Made by a program: the position numbers and the translations under genes. Below the pieces are notes generated by a model. The model searched no databases, had not been told where the DNA came from, and saw only the letters and a list, made by a program, of their open reading frames with translations. Shown piece by piece: positions 50,026 through 59,026 of a stretch of 64,000 bases of DNA. Source of the DNA: Neobacillus sp. PS2-9 (lineage in GTDB: Bacteria; Bacillota; Bacilli; Bacillales; Cytobacillaceae); assembly GCF_030915525.1 (NCBI RefSeq), contig NZ_CP133269.1, positions 1,823,001 to 1,887,000 on the forward strand, read 5' to 3'. How positions within the stretch are numbered: the first letter of the stretch is position 1; each line of letters begins with the position of its first letter.

Positions 50026-51213
50026 ATGGAATTAGCACAAAGGGTGTTGGCACTCACACCTTCTACAACATTAGCTATTACGGCAAAGGCAAAGGAATTA
50101 AAGGAAAAAGGTGAAGATGTCATCGGATTAGGTGCGGGGGAGCCTGATTTTAATACTCCACAGCATATTTTAGACGCTGCAGTAATCTCAATGAATGAAG
50201 GATATACGAAATATACACCTTCAGCAGGATTACCGGCGTTAAAACAGGCCATTATCAAAAAGTTTGCATCAGATCAAGGTTTAGCATATAAACCAAATGA
50301 AATTATTGTGGGCAATGGTGCAAAACATGTACTCTATACTTTATTTCAAGTACTTTTAAATGATGGTGACGAGGTAATCATCCCGACTCCCTATTGGGTT
50401 AGCTACCCTGAACAGGTTAAGTTAGCTGGTGGTGTTCCTGTTTATATTGACGGATTAGAACAAAATCAATTTAAAATTACACCTGACCAATTAAAAAATA
50501 ACATTACGAGCAAAACGAAAGCTGTAATTATTAATTCCCCAAGTAATCCTACAGGAGTATTGTATACTGCTGAAGAACTTTTAGAATTAGGTAAGGTATG
50601 CCTTGAAGAAGATATTCTTATCGTTTCTGATGAGATATATGAAAAACTTGTTTATGGAAATCATAAACATGTTTCAATTGCAGAGCTTTCTTCAGAACTG
50701 AAAAAGCAGACGATTATAATCAATGGTGTTTCAAAGTCTCACTCTATGACAGGCTGGAGAATTGGTTATGCGGCAGGGAATCAGCAGATTATTGAAGCAA
50801 TGACAAACTTAGCAAGTCATAGCACGTCAAACCCGACAACCACTGCCCAATATGCAGCAATTGCCGCTTATAATGGGCCACAAGAGCCGGTGGAGGAAAT
50901 GAGAAAAGCCTTTGAAGATCGTTTAGAGATTATTTTTGATAAGCTAACGGCCATTCCCGGATTCACTTGTGTAAAACCACAAGGTGCATTTTACTTGTAT
51001 CCAAATGTTAAAAAAGCAGCACAAATGACAGGATTTAATCATGTGGATGACTTTGTTGAAGCACTACTAGTAGAGGCAAAAGTGGCTGTCATTCCTGGTT
51101 CTGGTTTTGGAACACCTGATAATATCAGACTCTCTTATGCAACTTCATTGGAACAATTAGAAAAAGCTGTTGAAAGAATGAACCAATTTGTTATCCAGAA
51201 AACTCAATTGTAG
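50026..51213 (+). CDS. aspB: Aspartate aminotransferase, class I
   Basis: A 395-aa PLP enzyme interconverting aspartate and oxaloacetate. It has GAGEPDFNTP (about residues 33-42), SPSNPTG, SDEIYEKL and the PLP lysine in GVSKSHSMTGWRIGY. GGGGGAAG, 8 bases before the ATG at 50026, and the MELAQRV start shared with Bacillus homologues favour that start over the ATG at 50008. Confidence 0.93.
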   Translation: MELAQRVLALTPSTTLAITAKAKELKEKGEDVIGLGAGEPDFNTPQHILDAAVISMNEGYTKYTPSAGLPALKQAIIKKFASDQGLAYKPNEIIVGNGAKHVLYTLFQVLLNDGDEVIIPTPYWVSYPEQVKLAGGVPVYIDGLEQNQFKITPDQLKNNITSKTKAVIINSPSNPTGVLYTAEELLELGKVCLEEDILIVSDEIYEKLVYGNHKHVSIAELSSELKKQTIIINGVSKSHSMTGWRIGYAAGNQQIIEAMTNLASHSTSNPTTTAQYAAIAAYNGPQEPVEEMRKAFEDRLEIIFDKLTAIPGFTCVKPQGAFYLYPNVKKAAQMTGFNHVDDFVEALLVEAKVAVIPGSGFGTPDNIRLSYATSLEQLEKAVERMNQFVIQKTQL

Positions 51214-51246
51214 AACCTTAGTAAATTAAATTTATTAACCTAATTT

Positions 51247-51273
51247 AAAAGTCTGCGTTATGCAGGCTTTTTG
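51247..51273 (+). terminator. Terminator after aspB
   Basis: AAAGTCTGC / GCAGGCTTT with loop GTTAT and a T-run. Confidence 0.8.
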
Positions 51274-51354
51274 CTTTTCCTTTCCAAAGCTGGATACCTA
51301 ATACTCTTACTAGGAAGGATTGTTCGTGGTATACTAATCAGGAGGTGTCCAAAG

Positions 51355-52053
51355 ATGAAAACAAATATTTTAGCATGGCTTCAAGAAGGGACAATAACAG
51401 TTCCTAGCTTATTATTTTCTGAATATCGAAATCTTAATTTAAACGAAACAGAACTTGTTCTTTTATTAAATATCCTAACCTTTTTAGAAAAAGGAAACGA
51501 ATTTCCTACCCCAGAAGAACTTTCCGCTCGAATGACTATTTCCATTGCTGATTGTAATGAAATGTTAAGAAGATTGATTCAAAGAGGTTTTATCGAAATC
51601 ATTGATTCCTACTCAACTGATGGCATTCGTTATGAAACATACTCAGTTAATCCTCTTTGGGAGAAACTTGTTGACCAGTTCTTATTAAGCAAAAAAATGG
51701 TTAACAAACTGGACAAAAAGACTGAAGAAACAGACCTTTATACTTGCTTTGAGAAGGAATTTGGCCGCCCTCTATCACCATTTGAATGTGAATCTCTTGG
51801 TATGTGGATGGATGACGACCACCATGACCCTATCATAATAAAAGCAGCACTAAGAGAAGCCGTTATGTCCGGAAAATTAAACTTTCGATATATAGATAGA
51901 ATTCTGTTTGAGTGGAAGAAAAACGGTATTCGAACCATTGACCAAGCGAAAAACCATGGACAAAAATTTAGACAAAAGCAAACACAAAAAGCAAGCATTA
52001 AGGATGAACCCCATCAGCCATCCGTACCATTTTATAACTGGTTAGAGCAATAA
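51355..52053 (+). CDS. dnaD: DNA replication initiation protein DnaD
   Basis: A 232-aa primosome protein that acts with DnaB and DnaI to load the replicative helicase. The N-terminal winged-helix domain (about residues 1-110) and the C-terminal DnaD domain (about 130-200) are complete, the latter with FGRPLSPFECE and the YxxxIL.EW motif as FRYIDRILFEWKKNGI in outline. GGAGGTG supports the ATG at 51355, giving the B. subtilis length. Confidence 0.94.
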   Translation: MKTNILAWLQEGTITVPSLLFSEYRNLNLNETELVLLLNILTFLEKGNEFPTPEELSARMTISIADCNEMLRRLIQRGFIEIIDSYSTDGIRYETYSVNPLWEKLVDQFLLSKKMVNKLDKKTEETDLYTCFEKEFGRPLSPFECESLGMWMDDDHHDPIIIKAALREAVMSGKLNFRYIDRILFEWKKNGIRTIDQAKNHGQKFRQKQTQKASIKDEPHQPSVPFYNWLEQ

Positions 52054-52058
52054 ATTAC

Positions 52059-52087
52059 AAACGAGAGAATCATCTCTCGTTTTTATT
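52059..52087 (+). terminator. Terminator after dnaD
   Basis: AAACGAGAGA / TCTCTCGTTT with loop ATCA and T-run. It separates dnaD from nth. Confidence 0.9.
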
Positions 52088-52101
52088 TGATTTTTATATT
52101 A

Positions 52102-52278
52102 GCTGTGTTAAAGAACATTGCTAATTTTAATACTCTGTTGATTGGAGCGGAAGGCACGAAGACTCCTGTGGGAGTACGGGTCAGGGGAGACCCCGCAGGC
52201 GCTAGCGCCGAGGAGGCTCGCCGAAACGCCCACGAACCGCTCGTGCCTGGAGCGGAAATCAACAGACAAGTTTACGAG
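52102..52278 (+). mobile_element. MITE-like element copy R5
   Basis: The 5' end is GCTGTGTTAAAG and the 3' end is the decayed TTTACGAG. It is flanked by the perfect, non-homopolymeric direct repeat TTATATTA (52094-52101 and 52279-52286). The core has GGCGCTAGCGCC and the 7-bp outer arm GGCACGA/TCGTGCC, as in R2. It fills the dnaD-nth gap and ends 32 bases before the nth start. Confidence 0.9.
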
Positions 52279-52309
52279 TTATATTATTATTACAGGTTAG
52301 GTGATATCT

Positions 52310-52972
52310 TTGCTAAATAATACACAGATTCGTTTTTGTTTAGACCAGATGGGAGCTATGTTTCCTGACGCACATTGTGAATTAAACCATTCCAATCCTT
52401 TTGAACTGGTTATTGCTGTCGCACTTTCAGCACAATGCACAGATGTACTTGTGAACAAGGTGACAAAAGACTTATTTCAAAAATACAAAACACCAGAAGA
52501 TTACTTAAAAGTCCCACTTGAAGAACTGCAGAATGATATTCGGTCTATTGGCCTTTATCGAAACAAAGCTAAGAACATACAAAGTCTATGCAAATTGGTC
52601 TTGAATGAATACGGTGGAGAAATACCAAAGGACAGAGATGAGTTAACCAAACTTCCGGGAGTGGGTAGGAAGACGGCAAACGTCGTTGTGTCAGTTGCCT
52701 ATAATATCCCTGCTATTGCTGTTGATACACATGTTGAAAGAGTAAGTAAGCGTTTAGGGATCTGTCGTTGGAAGGATTCAGTTTTAGAAGTGGAAAAAAC
52801 GTTAATGAAAAAAGTTCCAAAAGAGGAATGGGGCGTTACCCATCATCGGTTAATCTTTTTTGGAAGATATCATTGTAAAGCCCAAAATCCACAATGTCCA
52901 AGCTGCCCGCTGTTAGAGGTATGCAGGGAAGGAAGGAAGAGGATGAAGGGAAAGGTTGAAAACCATGGATAA
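52310..52972 (+). CDS. nth: Endonuclease III
   Basis: A 220-aa base-excision repair glycosylase/AP lyase for oxidised pyrimidines. The helix-hairpin-helix LPGVGRKTANVV with catalytic Lys (about residues 110-121), the catalytic Asp in AVDTHVERV, and the four [4Fe-4S] cysteines in CKAQNPQCPSCPLLEVC are present. The TTG start at 52310 follows AGGTGAT. Repeat R5 lies immediately upstream, so the promoter of nth may lie within the element or the gene may depend on readthrough. Confidence 0.95.
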   Translation: MLNNTQIRFCLDQMGAMFPDAHCELNHSNPFELVIAVALSAQCTDVLVNKVTKDLFQKYKTPEDYLKVPLEELQNDIRSIGLYRNKAKNIQSLCKLVLNEYGGEIPKDRDELTKLPGVGRKTANVVVSVAYNIPAIAVDTHVERVSKRLGICRWKDSVLEVEKTLMKKVPKEEWGVTHHRLIFFGRYHCKAQNPQCPSCPLLEVCREGRKRMKGKVENHG

Positions 52973-53324
52973 ACAAAGTGATGTGGCTTCTACGATTTTG
53001 AGTGAATGGAAACAAATTGAAAGACAGCTTGAAAAACTATTTTCTGAACGTGACCAAAAAAACACAAAAGAATCGATGGAAAAGGGGATCACCCTATTTC
53101 TTCATTTTTTAATGGTTTCAAATGATACTGAGTACATCGACCGTGGACCAATACCATATGAAAGTTTCCGATTTAAACCGGTAAATATTGTAGAAAGGTT
53201 GGAGTTTATCCAATCAAGACCTACTTTGTTTCATTCTTACCGTCAGTTGTCAGAACTGATGTTGGAACAACAAAAGCTTTATGCAAAGAAATTAATAAAA
53301 AAATCGTCTAAGCCATTAGCCTAG
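52965..53324 (+). CDS. ypoC: YpoC family protein
   Basis: A 119-aa helical protein found between nth and ponA in Bacillus. Charged N terminus, conserved PYESFRFKPVNIVERLEFI region in outline at about residues 65-85. GGGAAAGG supports the ATG at 52965, overlapping the nth end by 8 bases, so it is cotranscribed. Function is unknown. Confidence 0.8.
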   Translation: MDKQSDVASTILSEWKQIERQLEKLFSERDQKNTKESMEKGITLFLHFLMVSNDTEYIDRGPIPYESFRFKPVNIVERLEFIQSRPTLFHSYRQLSELMLEQQKLYAKKLIKKSSKPLA

Positions 53325-53336
53325 ACGATTTTTTAT
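53297..53336. terminator. Terminator shared originally by ypoC and ponA
   Basis: AAAAAATCGTCTA / TAGACGATTTTTT is symmetrical and would work in both directions. The right T-tract is now split from ponA by repeat R6. Confidence 0.9.
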
Positions 53337-53337
53337 T

Positions 53338-53519
53338 GGCTCTGTTAACCTTGCCTGTTGATTTCCGCTCCAGGCACTTCGCTTTCCGTGGGTGTTTCGG
53401 CGAGCCTCCTCGGCGCATGCGCCTGCGGGGTCTCCCCTGAACCATACTCCCACAGGAGTCTTCGTGCCTTCCGCTCCAATCAACAGGTTATAAAATCAAC
53501 ATTGTTCTTTAACACAGGC
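53338..53519 (-). mobile_element. MITE-like element copy R6, inserted at the ponA stop codon
   Basis: Read on the minus strand the ends are GCCTGTGTTAAAG and TTAACAGAGCC, flanked by TTTTTATT (53330-53337 and 53520-53527). The right-hand copy covers two bases of the ponA stop codon. Before insertion the ponA stop would have run straight into the ypoC terminator. The core has GGCGCATGCGCC and the GGCAC/GTGCC arm. Confidence 0.9.
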
Positions 53520-53525
53520 TTTTTA

Positions 53526-56105
53526 TTAATAAGGTTCACGCGAGCCCGATCCTTGCCCACTTGAAGGAGTTCCAGGAAGTGTAGCCGGTGGGGTGGTACC
53601 ACCTTGGTCTCCACCATCTCCACCGTCATTTTCGTTGCCGTCTCCATTGTTATTTCCATTACCATTGTTATTACCATTACCATTACCGTTACCATTTCCA
53701 TCACCGTTGTTGCCATTCCCATTCCCTTGATCAATTTCAGGGGTTGGAATCTCTATGGCAGTAGTAGCAGGGTCACTCCTTTTATTATCTACAATTGCAA
53801 TAATTGAGAAGGAATATTTTGCTCCTGGAATTGCTGGTATCATTAATGTAGTTTCTGCTTGTGTGTATTTCTTTTGAGCAGAACCATCATTGACAGTAAT
53901 TTCGAACGTAACTGGTAAGTTTTTAGGGTTGTTGTAGTTCCATGTTAATGTAATGTTTTTAGAAACTTCATCATATTTTGAAGCTGCATTTGCTGGTGCC
54001 TCAAGTTTGGTATATTTCTCGGATACCTTTTTAGGAGCATGCCCTTTTACAGCATATTCTGTAGTGATTTCACTATCCGGTGTATATTCACTAGCAAGTA
54101 CTGGAGGCATGGATCCTTTTTCGATTCTAACCTTTTGCACACTGTTAGGTATCTTGAAATCAGGTGTTTCGATATCTTTTGAGACATAAGCCATAAGTTT
54201 TTTAAAGATTAGCTGTGCAATTCTTTGATTGTCTCCGACAGCTGTAATTGGTGTTGAGCGGTCTTTGTATCCTGTCCAAATGGATGCAGTGTAATTTGTT
54301 GTATAGCCAGTAAACCAAGCATCCGGGACAGAGCTGCTGCTTTTTATATTCCATTTCTTCATTTCTTCATCTGTATAATTTGTTGTTCCTGTTTTTCCGG
54401 CAATTGGAAGTCCTGGTACTTTTGCTCTTGTTCCTGTTCCAGGAGATACGAGAACACTTTTTAACATATCTGTAACCATAAAGGCAGTTGAATCCTTCAT
54501 GACTACCTTTGGTTTAAGGTCAGAGCTTATCATTGTACCATCACGCAATTTTATTTTATTTATAGCATGTGGTTTTGTATAAAGACCATTATTTCCAAAT
54601 GCGCTATAGGCTCCAGCCATTTCTAGTGGGGAAACACCAACGGTTTTCCCGCCAAATCCTCCAATGGCATAGGATTCATATATTTCTTTTAAAGGTATAC
54701 CAAGACCTAAAGCAAATCCCATTGCTCTATCTAATCCCACTTGTTGCAGTGCCTGGACGGCAGGAGTGTTCCTAGATAATTGCAGGGCAGTTCTAATTGT
54801 CATTGGGCCTTTATACTTTTGGTCCCAGTTTCCGAATTTTTTCCCAGTTGAATATGTAATGGGTTTATCTTCAATCATTTCATATGTTCCCCAATTTAAA
54901 TATTCAATCGCAGGACCGTAATCAAGAACAGGCTTTATCGTTGATCCTGGCTGGCGCTGAGTATCGATTGCGTAGTTGAAACCGCGTTTTACCTGCTGGT
55001 TCCGTCCACCACCAATGGCCCGAATTTCTCCTGTCTTTGTATCTAAAAGGGCAATACCAGCTTGAAATTCCTCATCTGGATAGTTAATAATTCCTTCTTT
55101 TGAATTTAGGATTTTTTCTACTTGATCTTGGGCATTCGTATCTAAGGTTGTATAAATCGTTAAACCATCTGTAAAAATATCAAAATCGGTAGTTGCTTTT
55201 ACTTCATCAATAACAGCATCAACAAATGCACCGTAAGGGTCTTCATCTACCTTACGCTGATCCGGTGGTAAAACGGTCGATGCAACTGAAACCTTTTGTG
55301 CCTCTTCCATTTGCTCTTTTGTAATATATCCATGCTGATGCATTAATGTTAAGACGATGTTCCGTCTTTTCTCAGCTAAGTCAGGGTGTGTAAACGGATT
55401 ATAATTATTGGGACTTTGAGGCATCCCTGCAATTTGAGCAGCTTCTGATAACGTTAAATCCTTTAGTTCTTTGCCATAATAAATTTTTGCCGCAGTAGCA
55501 ATACCATGACTGTTTTGTGATACAAACACCTTATTTACATACATTTCAAAGATTTGGTGCTTGGTATATTGTTGTTCAAGCTTATAGGAAAGCCATGCTT
55601 CCTGAACTTTTCGCTTTAATGTTTTTTCATGAGTTAAAAATGAGTTTTTAACTACCTGCTGGGTAATGGTACTACCACCTTCTGCACCAAATCCGTGTTG
55701 GAAGTTTGCTATAACGGCTCCTCCAAGGCGAATGGGGTCAATCCCGTGGTGCTTGTAAAAACGATAATCTTCTGTCGCTAAAATGGCATTTTCAACTTGC
55801 TTTGGTATGTCTTTATAATTCACATATTCGCGGTTTACGGCACCTACTTCAGTAATCGGTTTGCCATCTTTATCTAATATTTTAGAAGGGATTGGATCTT
55901 TCAATAGTTTTGGATCAAGTGCGGGAGCATCCTTTACTAAATAGGCGAAAGTCCCAACTCCAGTAATAATACCTACGATTCCAAGAATAACAAGACTTAA
56001 AAAAATTTTCTTAAAAAGTCCGCCTGATTTTTTCTTGGCTTTTGGTTTACCTTTGGATTGGAGTTTCTTTCGGCGCTCCTCTCTTGATTTGTATTGTTCA
56101 GACAT
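53526..56105 (-). CDS. ponA: Class A penicillin-binding protein 1
   Basis: An 859-aa bifunctional peptidoglycan synthase. Basic cytoplasmic N terminus, one membrane helix (about residues 33-56), glycosyltransferase domain with ATEDYRFYKHHG (catalytic Glu near 112) and GGSTITQQ. The transpeptidase has the active serine STIK at 388-391, SRN at 444-446 and KTGT at 571-574. A fibronectin-type III-like domain covers about 700-785. The tail (about 792-835) is almost all Gly, Asn and Asp in short repeats. It is transcribed after recU, the usual recU-ponA operon. Confidence 0.95.
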   Translation of the reverse strand: MSEQYKSREERRKKLQSKGKPKAKKKSGGLFKKIFLSLVILGIVGIITGVGTFAYLVKDAPALDPKLLKDPIPSKILDKDGKPITEVGAVNREYVNYKDIPKQVENAILATEDYRFYKHHGIDPIRLGGAVIANFQHGFGAEGGSTITQQVVKNSFLTHEKTLKRKVQEAWLSYKLEQQYTKHQIFEMYVNKVFVSQNSHGIATAAKIYYGKELKDLTLSEAAQIAGMPQSPNNYNPFTHPDLAEKRRNIVLTLMHQHGYITKEQMEEAQKVSVASTVLPPDQRKVDEDPYGAFVDAVIDEVKATTDFDIFTDGLTIYTTLDTNAQDQVEKILNSKEGIINYPDEEFQAGIALLDTKTGEIRAIGGGRNQQVKRGFNYAIDTQRQPGSTIKPVLDYGPAIEYLNWGTYEMIEDKPITYSTGKKFGNWDQKYKGPMTIRTALQLSRNTPAVQALQQVGLDRAMGFALGLGIPLKEIYESYAIGGFGGKTVGVSPLEMAGAYSAFGNNGLYTKPHAINKIKLRDGTMISSDLKPKVVMKDSTAFMVTDMLKSVLVSPGTGTRAKVPGLPIAGKTGTTNYTDEEMKKWNIKSSSSVPDAWFTGYTTNYTASIWTGYKDRSTPITAVGDNQRIAQLIFKKLMAYVSKDIETPDFKIPNSVQKVRIEKGSMPPVLASEYTPDSEITTEYAVKGHAPKKVSEKYTKLEAPANAASKYDEVSKNITLTWNYNNPKNLPVTFEITVNDGSAQKKYTQAETTLMIPAIPGAKYSFSIIAIVDNKRSDPATTAIEIPTPEIDQGNGNGNNGDGNGNGNGNGNNNGNGNNNGDGNENDGGDGGDQGGTTPPATLPGTPSSGQGSGSREPY

Positions 56106-56153
56106 ATAATAATTCCTTCCTTTCTAACTTCCACTTTTCCACTTTTAGAAGAT

Positions 56154-56756
56154 CTACAGTCTTTCTATTACTTTAATATAGTCAATTCTAGGTTGAAATC
56201 CAAGTGGAATGCGATGACCTTTTTCTTCAATTTCTTCTTTGGTAATTGATTTTCTGCCACCGCTCAACATTCGTTCCCAATACATTAACAAATGTTTTGC
56301 TTCTAACAGGTAAACTTGTTCAAATTTGGTAAAACGAAGAATAACGAAACAAATACCTCCTTGAGAAATGACCTCATCCATATGCTGAATTTGGTGCTCG
56401 TGGAAGTTTTTCAATGGAAAGGAGGTAGGGTTCTGCGTTTCCTTAGCTTCAAAATCAATATATTTACCTTTATATACCCCATTATAATCAGTAGTTGACG
56501 CAAGCTTAAAATAAGCTTCTTTAATAACTGCAGCGCTTCGATTTGGATAGTCAACCTGAACGATTTGAACAGGTGTAGGTTTTTTGTGAATCACGGCAAT
56601 TTTTCTTTCACGATAGTATTCATTTGTTTCATTTAAATCTTCCTCTAGTGTCATACCTCGGTTACTATAAGAACTATTTTTCTTTTTTTTGTTTGTATTT
56701 CCAGATTCCTGTTCAATGGGTTTGTACTTTTTTCCATTTGGATAGTTAAAATTCAT
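56154..56756 (-). CDS. recU: Holliday junction resolvase RecU
   Basis: A 200-aa resolvase acting in recombination and chromosome segregation. It has [15 protein letters not shown] near residues 28-42, the catalytic [18 protein letters not shown] segment (Asp, Glu, Lys) near 92-109, and QIQHMD. The start ATG at 56756 follows GAGAGGTGC. It lies 48 bases upstream of ponA and is divergent from yppC. Confidence 0.94.
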   Translation of the reverse strand: MNFNYPNGKKYKPIEQESGNTNKKKKNSSYSNRGMTLEEDLNETNEYYRERKIAVIHKKPTPVQIVQVDYPNRSAAVIKEAYFKLASTTDYNGVYKGKYIDFEAKETQNPTSFPLKNFHEHQIQHMDEVISQGGICFVILRFTKFEQVYLLEAKHLLMYWERMLSGGRKSITKEEIEEKGHRIPLGFQPRIDYIKVIERL

Positions 56757-56948
56757 ATTTTTGCACCTCTCAAGCTATTCCCTATCATACCAAATCTTAG
56801 AGTAATCGAGGTGTATAATATATTGTTGTTAACACACTCTAATAACAATTGTACCGTGAAAGTTACACATAAACATGATTCATTTTTCTTAGAAGACGTA
56901 ATTCCATAGGACTCATTCTCTATTAAAAAATATAAGGGAAGATGAACA

Positions 56949-57932
56949 ATGAATTTGAATCACCTAACGATACAGGAACAAACAATCATTCGTCAAATTA
57001 TACATGAATCGAATAAGAAAAACATTGATAACGTATCAAGAACAGAAGCCTATTTTACATATTTTAAGAAAAATCCTGATATCATTTGGTCCTTTCTTGC
57101 AAGTATGGTTTCAAGAAACGGCGGATGGAATATGTGTGATCTCGAGGGACACATATTTCCGCATCTTTTAGCAGAAAAAGTTAGGAAACAGCTTTTCCTT
57201 ACGTATGAGAGAGCTAACTGGCTTATTTTTCATGACGTTTTTCCACAATTGCTGCTCTATCAATATTCGACGAAAATAAATCGACCAATGTTTCATTTAC
57301 TTCCTTATTTCCATGTATCTTCTTTTATACAAAATGAGTGGCAGAGATACTGGTTTAATAATGATAAGGAAAGGCTCACAAGGGCTTTGATAATAAATGA
57401 GCAAAATGTGATCCATACACCTGTGATTGAGCATCCTGTATATAAGAAAAAGGTCTTTCATTCTATGATTTTTTCTTTCCAGGATTGGCTGCATTTTAGC
57501 TGTGTCCTGTTTCCAACTTGCGGGGGGGAAGTGTATGGTGCTAGTGTTAATGGATTTAAATCATTATCGAAGAGAATAAATTTAGGAAAGAGATTGGCAA
57601 GTATTCTTTTTCATCCAAGGTTGTTTCCATACTTTTTAGAGTTTGCTGAGAAAACACCACATACTGGATCAAGATATGATTATGAAAAGTATTTTAAGAA
57701 TAAGACAGTGAGAAGGACACCGGTACTTAGGGCCACTTTTCCAGTAATTGAACATTATCAGCATTTTTACGAGGACTGGAGTTTAGAGAGGCGAGTATCT
57801 CCAGTTTGGTTATATTTCCCTGCCCGCCATCGACATCCCATACATCTTACAGATTGGTATTTTAAAAAATCACACCAGCTTCAATTAATGCTGTCACTCC
57901 ATCAAGTATTGCAATTAAAAAAGTGGGAATAA
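56949..57932 (+). CDS. yppC: YppC family protein (DUF2515)
   Basis: A 327-aa protein of the DUF2515 family, with MVSRNGGWNMCDLEG near residues 53-67 and YSTKINRPMFHLLPYF. Rich in aromatic and basic residues with no recognised catalytic motif. RBS GGGAAGATG. It is divergent from recU, as in B. subtilis. Function is unknown. Confidence 0.82.
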   Translation: MNLNHLTIQEQTIIRQIIHESNKKNIDNVSRTEAYFTYFKKNPDIIWSFLASMVSRNGGWNMCDLEGHIFPHLLAEKVRKQLFLTYERANWLIFHDVFPQLLLYQYSTKINRPMFHLLPYFHVSSFIQNEWQRYWFNNDKERLTRALIINEQNVIHTPVIEHPVYKKKVFHSMIFSFQDWLHFSCVLFPTCGGEVYGASVNGFKSLSKRINLGKRLASILFHPRLFPYFLEFAEKTPHTGSRYDYEKYFKNKTVRRTPVLRATFPVIEHYQHFYEDWSLERRVSPVWLYFPARHRHPIHLTDWYFKKSHQLQLMLSLHQVLQLKKWE

Positions 57933-57933
57933 A

Positions 57934-57960
57934 AAAGCAAGGCTTCCCTTGCTTTTTTTG
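57934..57960. terminator. Bidirectional terminator between yppC and sspM
   Basis: AAAGCAAGG / CCTTGCTTT with loop CTTC-type and T-runs on both strands. Confidence 0.88.
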
Positions 57961-57968
57961 CTGTTTTT

Positions 57969-58076
57969 TTACTCTGCTGGGCGATTAGGGCCTTCTAGCT
58001 TCTTATCACCATAGCCTGTTCTTTTTGCTGTTTCTGATTGTGTTTGTTTAGTGGTTTGGTTTGTCTTTTTTGCCAT
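57969..58076 (-). CDS. sspM: Small acid-soluble spore protein M-like
   Basis: A 35-aa basic protein ending GYGDKKLEGPNRPAE, which matches the DKKLGGPNRPST end of B. subtilis SspM, a minor spore-core protein. The N terminus is rich in Lys, Thr and Gln. It starts at the ATG at 58076, 8 bases after GGAGGTG. Position next to yppC fits. A near-consensus sigma-G promoter lies upstream, as expected for forespore expression. Confidence 0.8.
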   Translation of the reverse strand: MAKKTNQTTKQTQSETAKRTGYGDKKLEGPNRPAE

Positions 58077-58096
58077 TTTTAAAACACCTCCAATAG

Positions 58097-58126
58097 TAGC
58101 TTGTGCGGTTTTTCAATTTTTCATGC
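58097..58126 (-). promoter_or_regulatory. Candidate sigma-G promoter of sspM
   Basis: On the minus strand GCATG, exactly 18 bases, then CAAGCTA. This agrees with the sigma-G pattern GMATR-N18-CATNMTA except for one -10 base. Confidence 0.5.
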
Positions 58127-58272
58127 GAACTTATAAGTTGTCGAATGGACATTATGAATATGCAGTTTTGACACTATCTTTGACGAATTGCTTCTAGTTT
58201 TGTCATGCCGGAAGGAAGCCTATGAAAGAAGGAGAATTATACCTAATAGAATAATGCGAGGAGGATATATAT

Positions 58273-58548
58273 ATGAATAAGCCGCTGTCCGAAAAGGAAA
58301 AATTGCTTACTATGCTGACAGAGATATACGATCAATTAGAAGAATTGGAGTCTGTTCTAGAAGCATCTTTCTCCGACCTACGCTCCAGTTTAAATCAAGA
58401 GGAACAGGAAAAATTAACATTACCCGTTCAAAAACTTTCAGCCATAGAAAATAAAATAGAAAACCAAAGTGCTACTCAAGACATAGTAGATGAGTACTCA
58501 GACAACAACCAAGTAGCAAAAGCTCTAAAACTTGAATTAGGATTTTAA
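58273..58548 (+). CDS. yppD: YppD-like hypothetical protein
   Basis: A 91-aa acidic helical protein with a likely coiled-coil (residues 10-70, LTEIYDQLEELESVLE type heptads). The strong RBS GCGAGGAGG precedes the ATG. Position between yppC/sspM and yppE suggests YppD; the symbol rests on synteny more than on motif. Function is unknown. Confidence 0.6.
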   Translation: MNKPLSEKEKLLTMLTEIYDQLEELESVLEASFSDLRSSLNQEEQEKLTLPVQKLSAIENKIENQSATQDIVDEYSDNNQVAKALKLELGF

Positions 58549-58574
58549 TTTCCGCTAAAATGAAAGTACTTGCC

Positions 58575-58606
58575 AAAAGTAGCAATGGGAACTGCTACTT
58601 TTTTAT
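58575..58606 (+). terminator. Terminator between yppD and yppE
   Basis: AAAAGTAGCA / TGCTACTTTT with loop ATGGGAAC and T-run. Confidence 0.85.
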
Positions 58607-58634
58607 TTTGTATTAGTAGAAGGGAATAAAAGAA

Positions 58635-58991
58635 ATGTTAGAAGAAATTTTCCATTTAACAGAAAAACTTTTGAATTATAACCAATTATTCATGAAATAT
58701 TACCAGGAAGGTCGGAATACAGGCATAAAGTATGAATTTAACGATGTAATTAAACCATTTTCAGATGAAGTGAAAGGCATAAATGACGAGTGGAAAAAGG
58801 AAATGAAAAGATGGCTGACAGTGACCGATCATAAAAATCTTCATTTAAAGCAAATTGATACTACATCAGAACATATTGAACAATTATCCATTCAAGCCTT
58901 CTTTCCTGAAACTAGTAGAACAAGGTTTTTAAATGCTCATCGTACAGTAGACTATTTCTTGCAGGAAGTTATAAAAGAATTAAAAAAATAG
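58635..58991 (+). CDS. yppE: YppE family protein (DUF1798)
   Basis: A 118-aa four-helix-bundle-type protein, family DUF1798. Conserved elements are YYQEGRNTGIKYEFN-like and the C-terminal FLNAHRTVDYFLQE block. RBS AGAAGGG lies 10 bases before the ATG. Function is unknown. Confidence 0.78.
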   Translation: MLEEIFHLTEKLLNYNQLFMKYYQEGRNTGIKYEFNDVIKPFSDEVKGINDEWKKEMKRWLTVTDHKNLHLKQIDTTSEHIEQLSIQAFFPETSRTRFLNAHRTVDYFLQEVIKELKK

Positions 58992-58992
58992 A

Positions 58993-59016
58993 AAAGAGAT
59001 GCTGAGGCATCTCTTT
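58993..59016. terminator. Terminator between yppE and yppF
   Basis: AAAGAGATGC / GCATCTCTTT with loop TGA-type. The genes converge here. Confidence 0.8.
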
Positions 59017-59026
59017 AATAGGTGTT

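Noticed and set aside
53604..53807. Plus-strand open frame rich in Val, Thr and Ile
   Set aside because: It is the complement of the Gly/Asn repeat in ponA and has no ribosome site.
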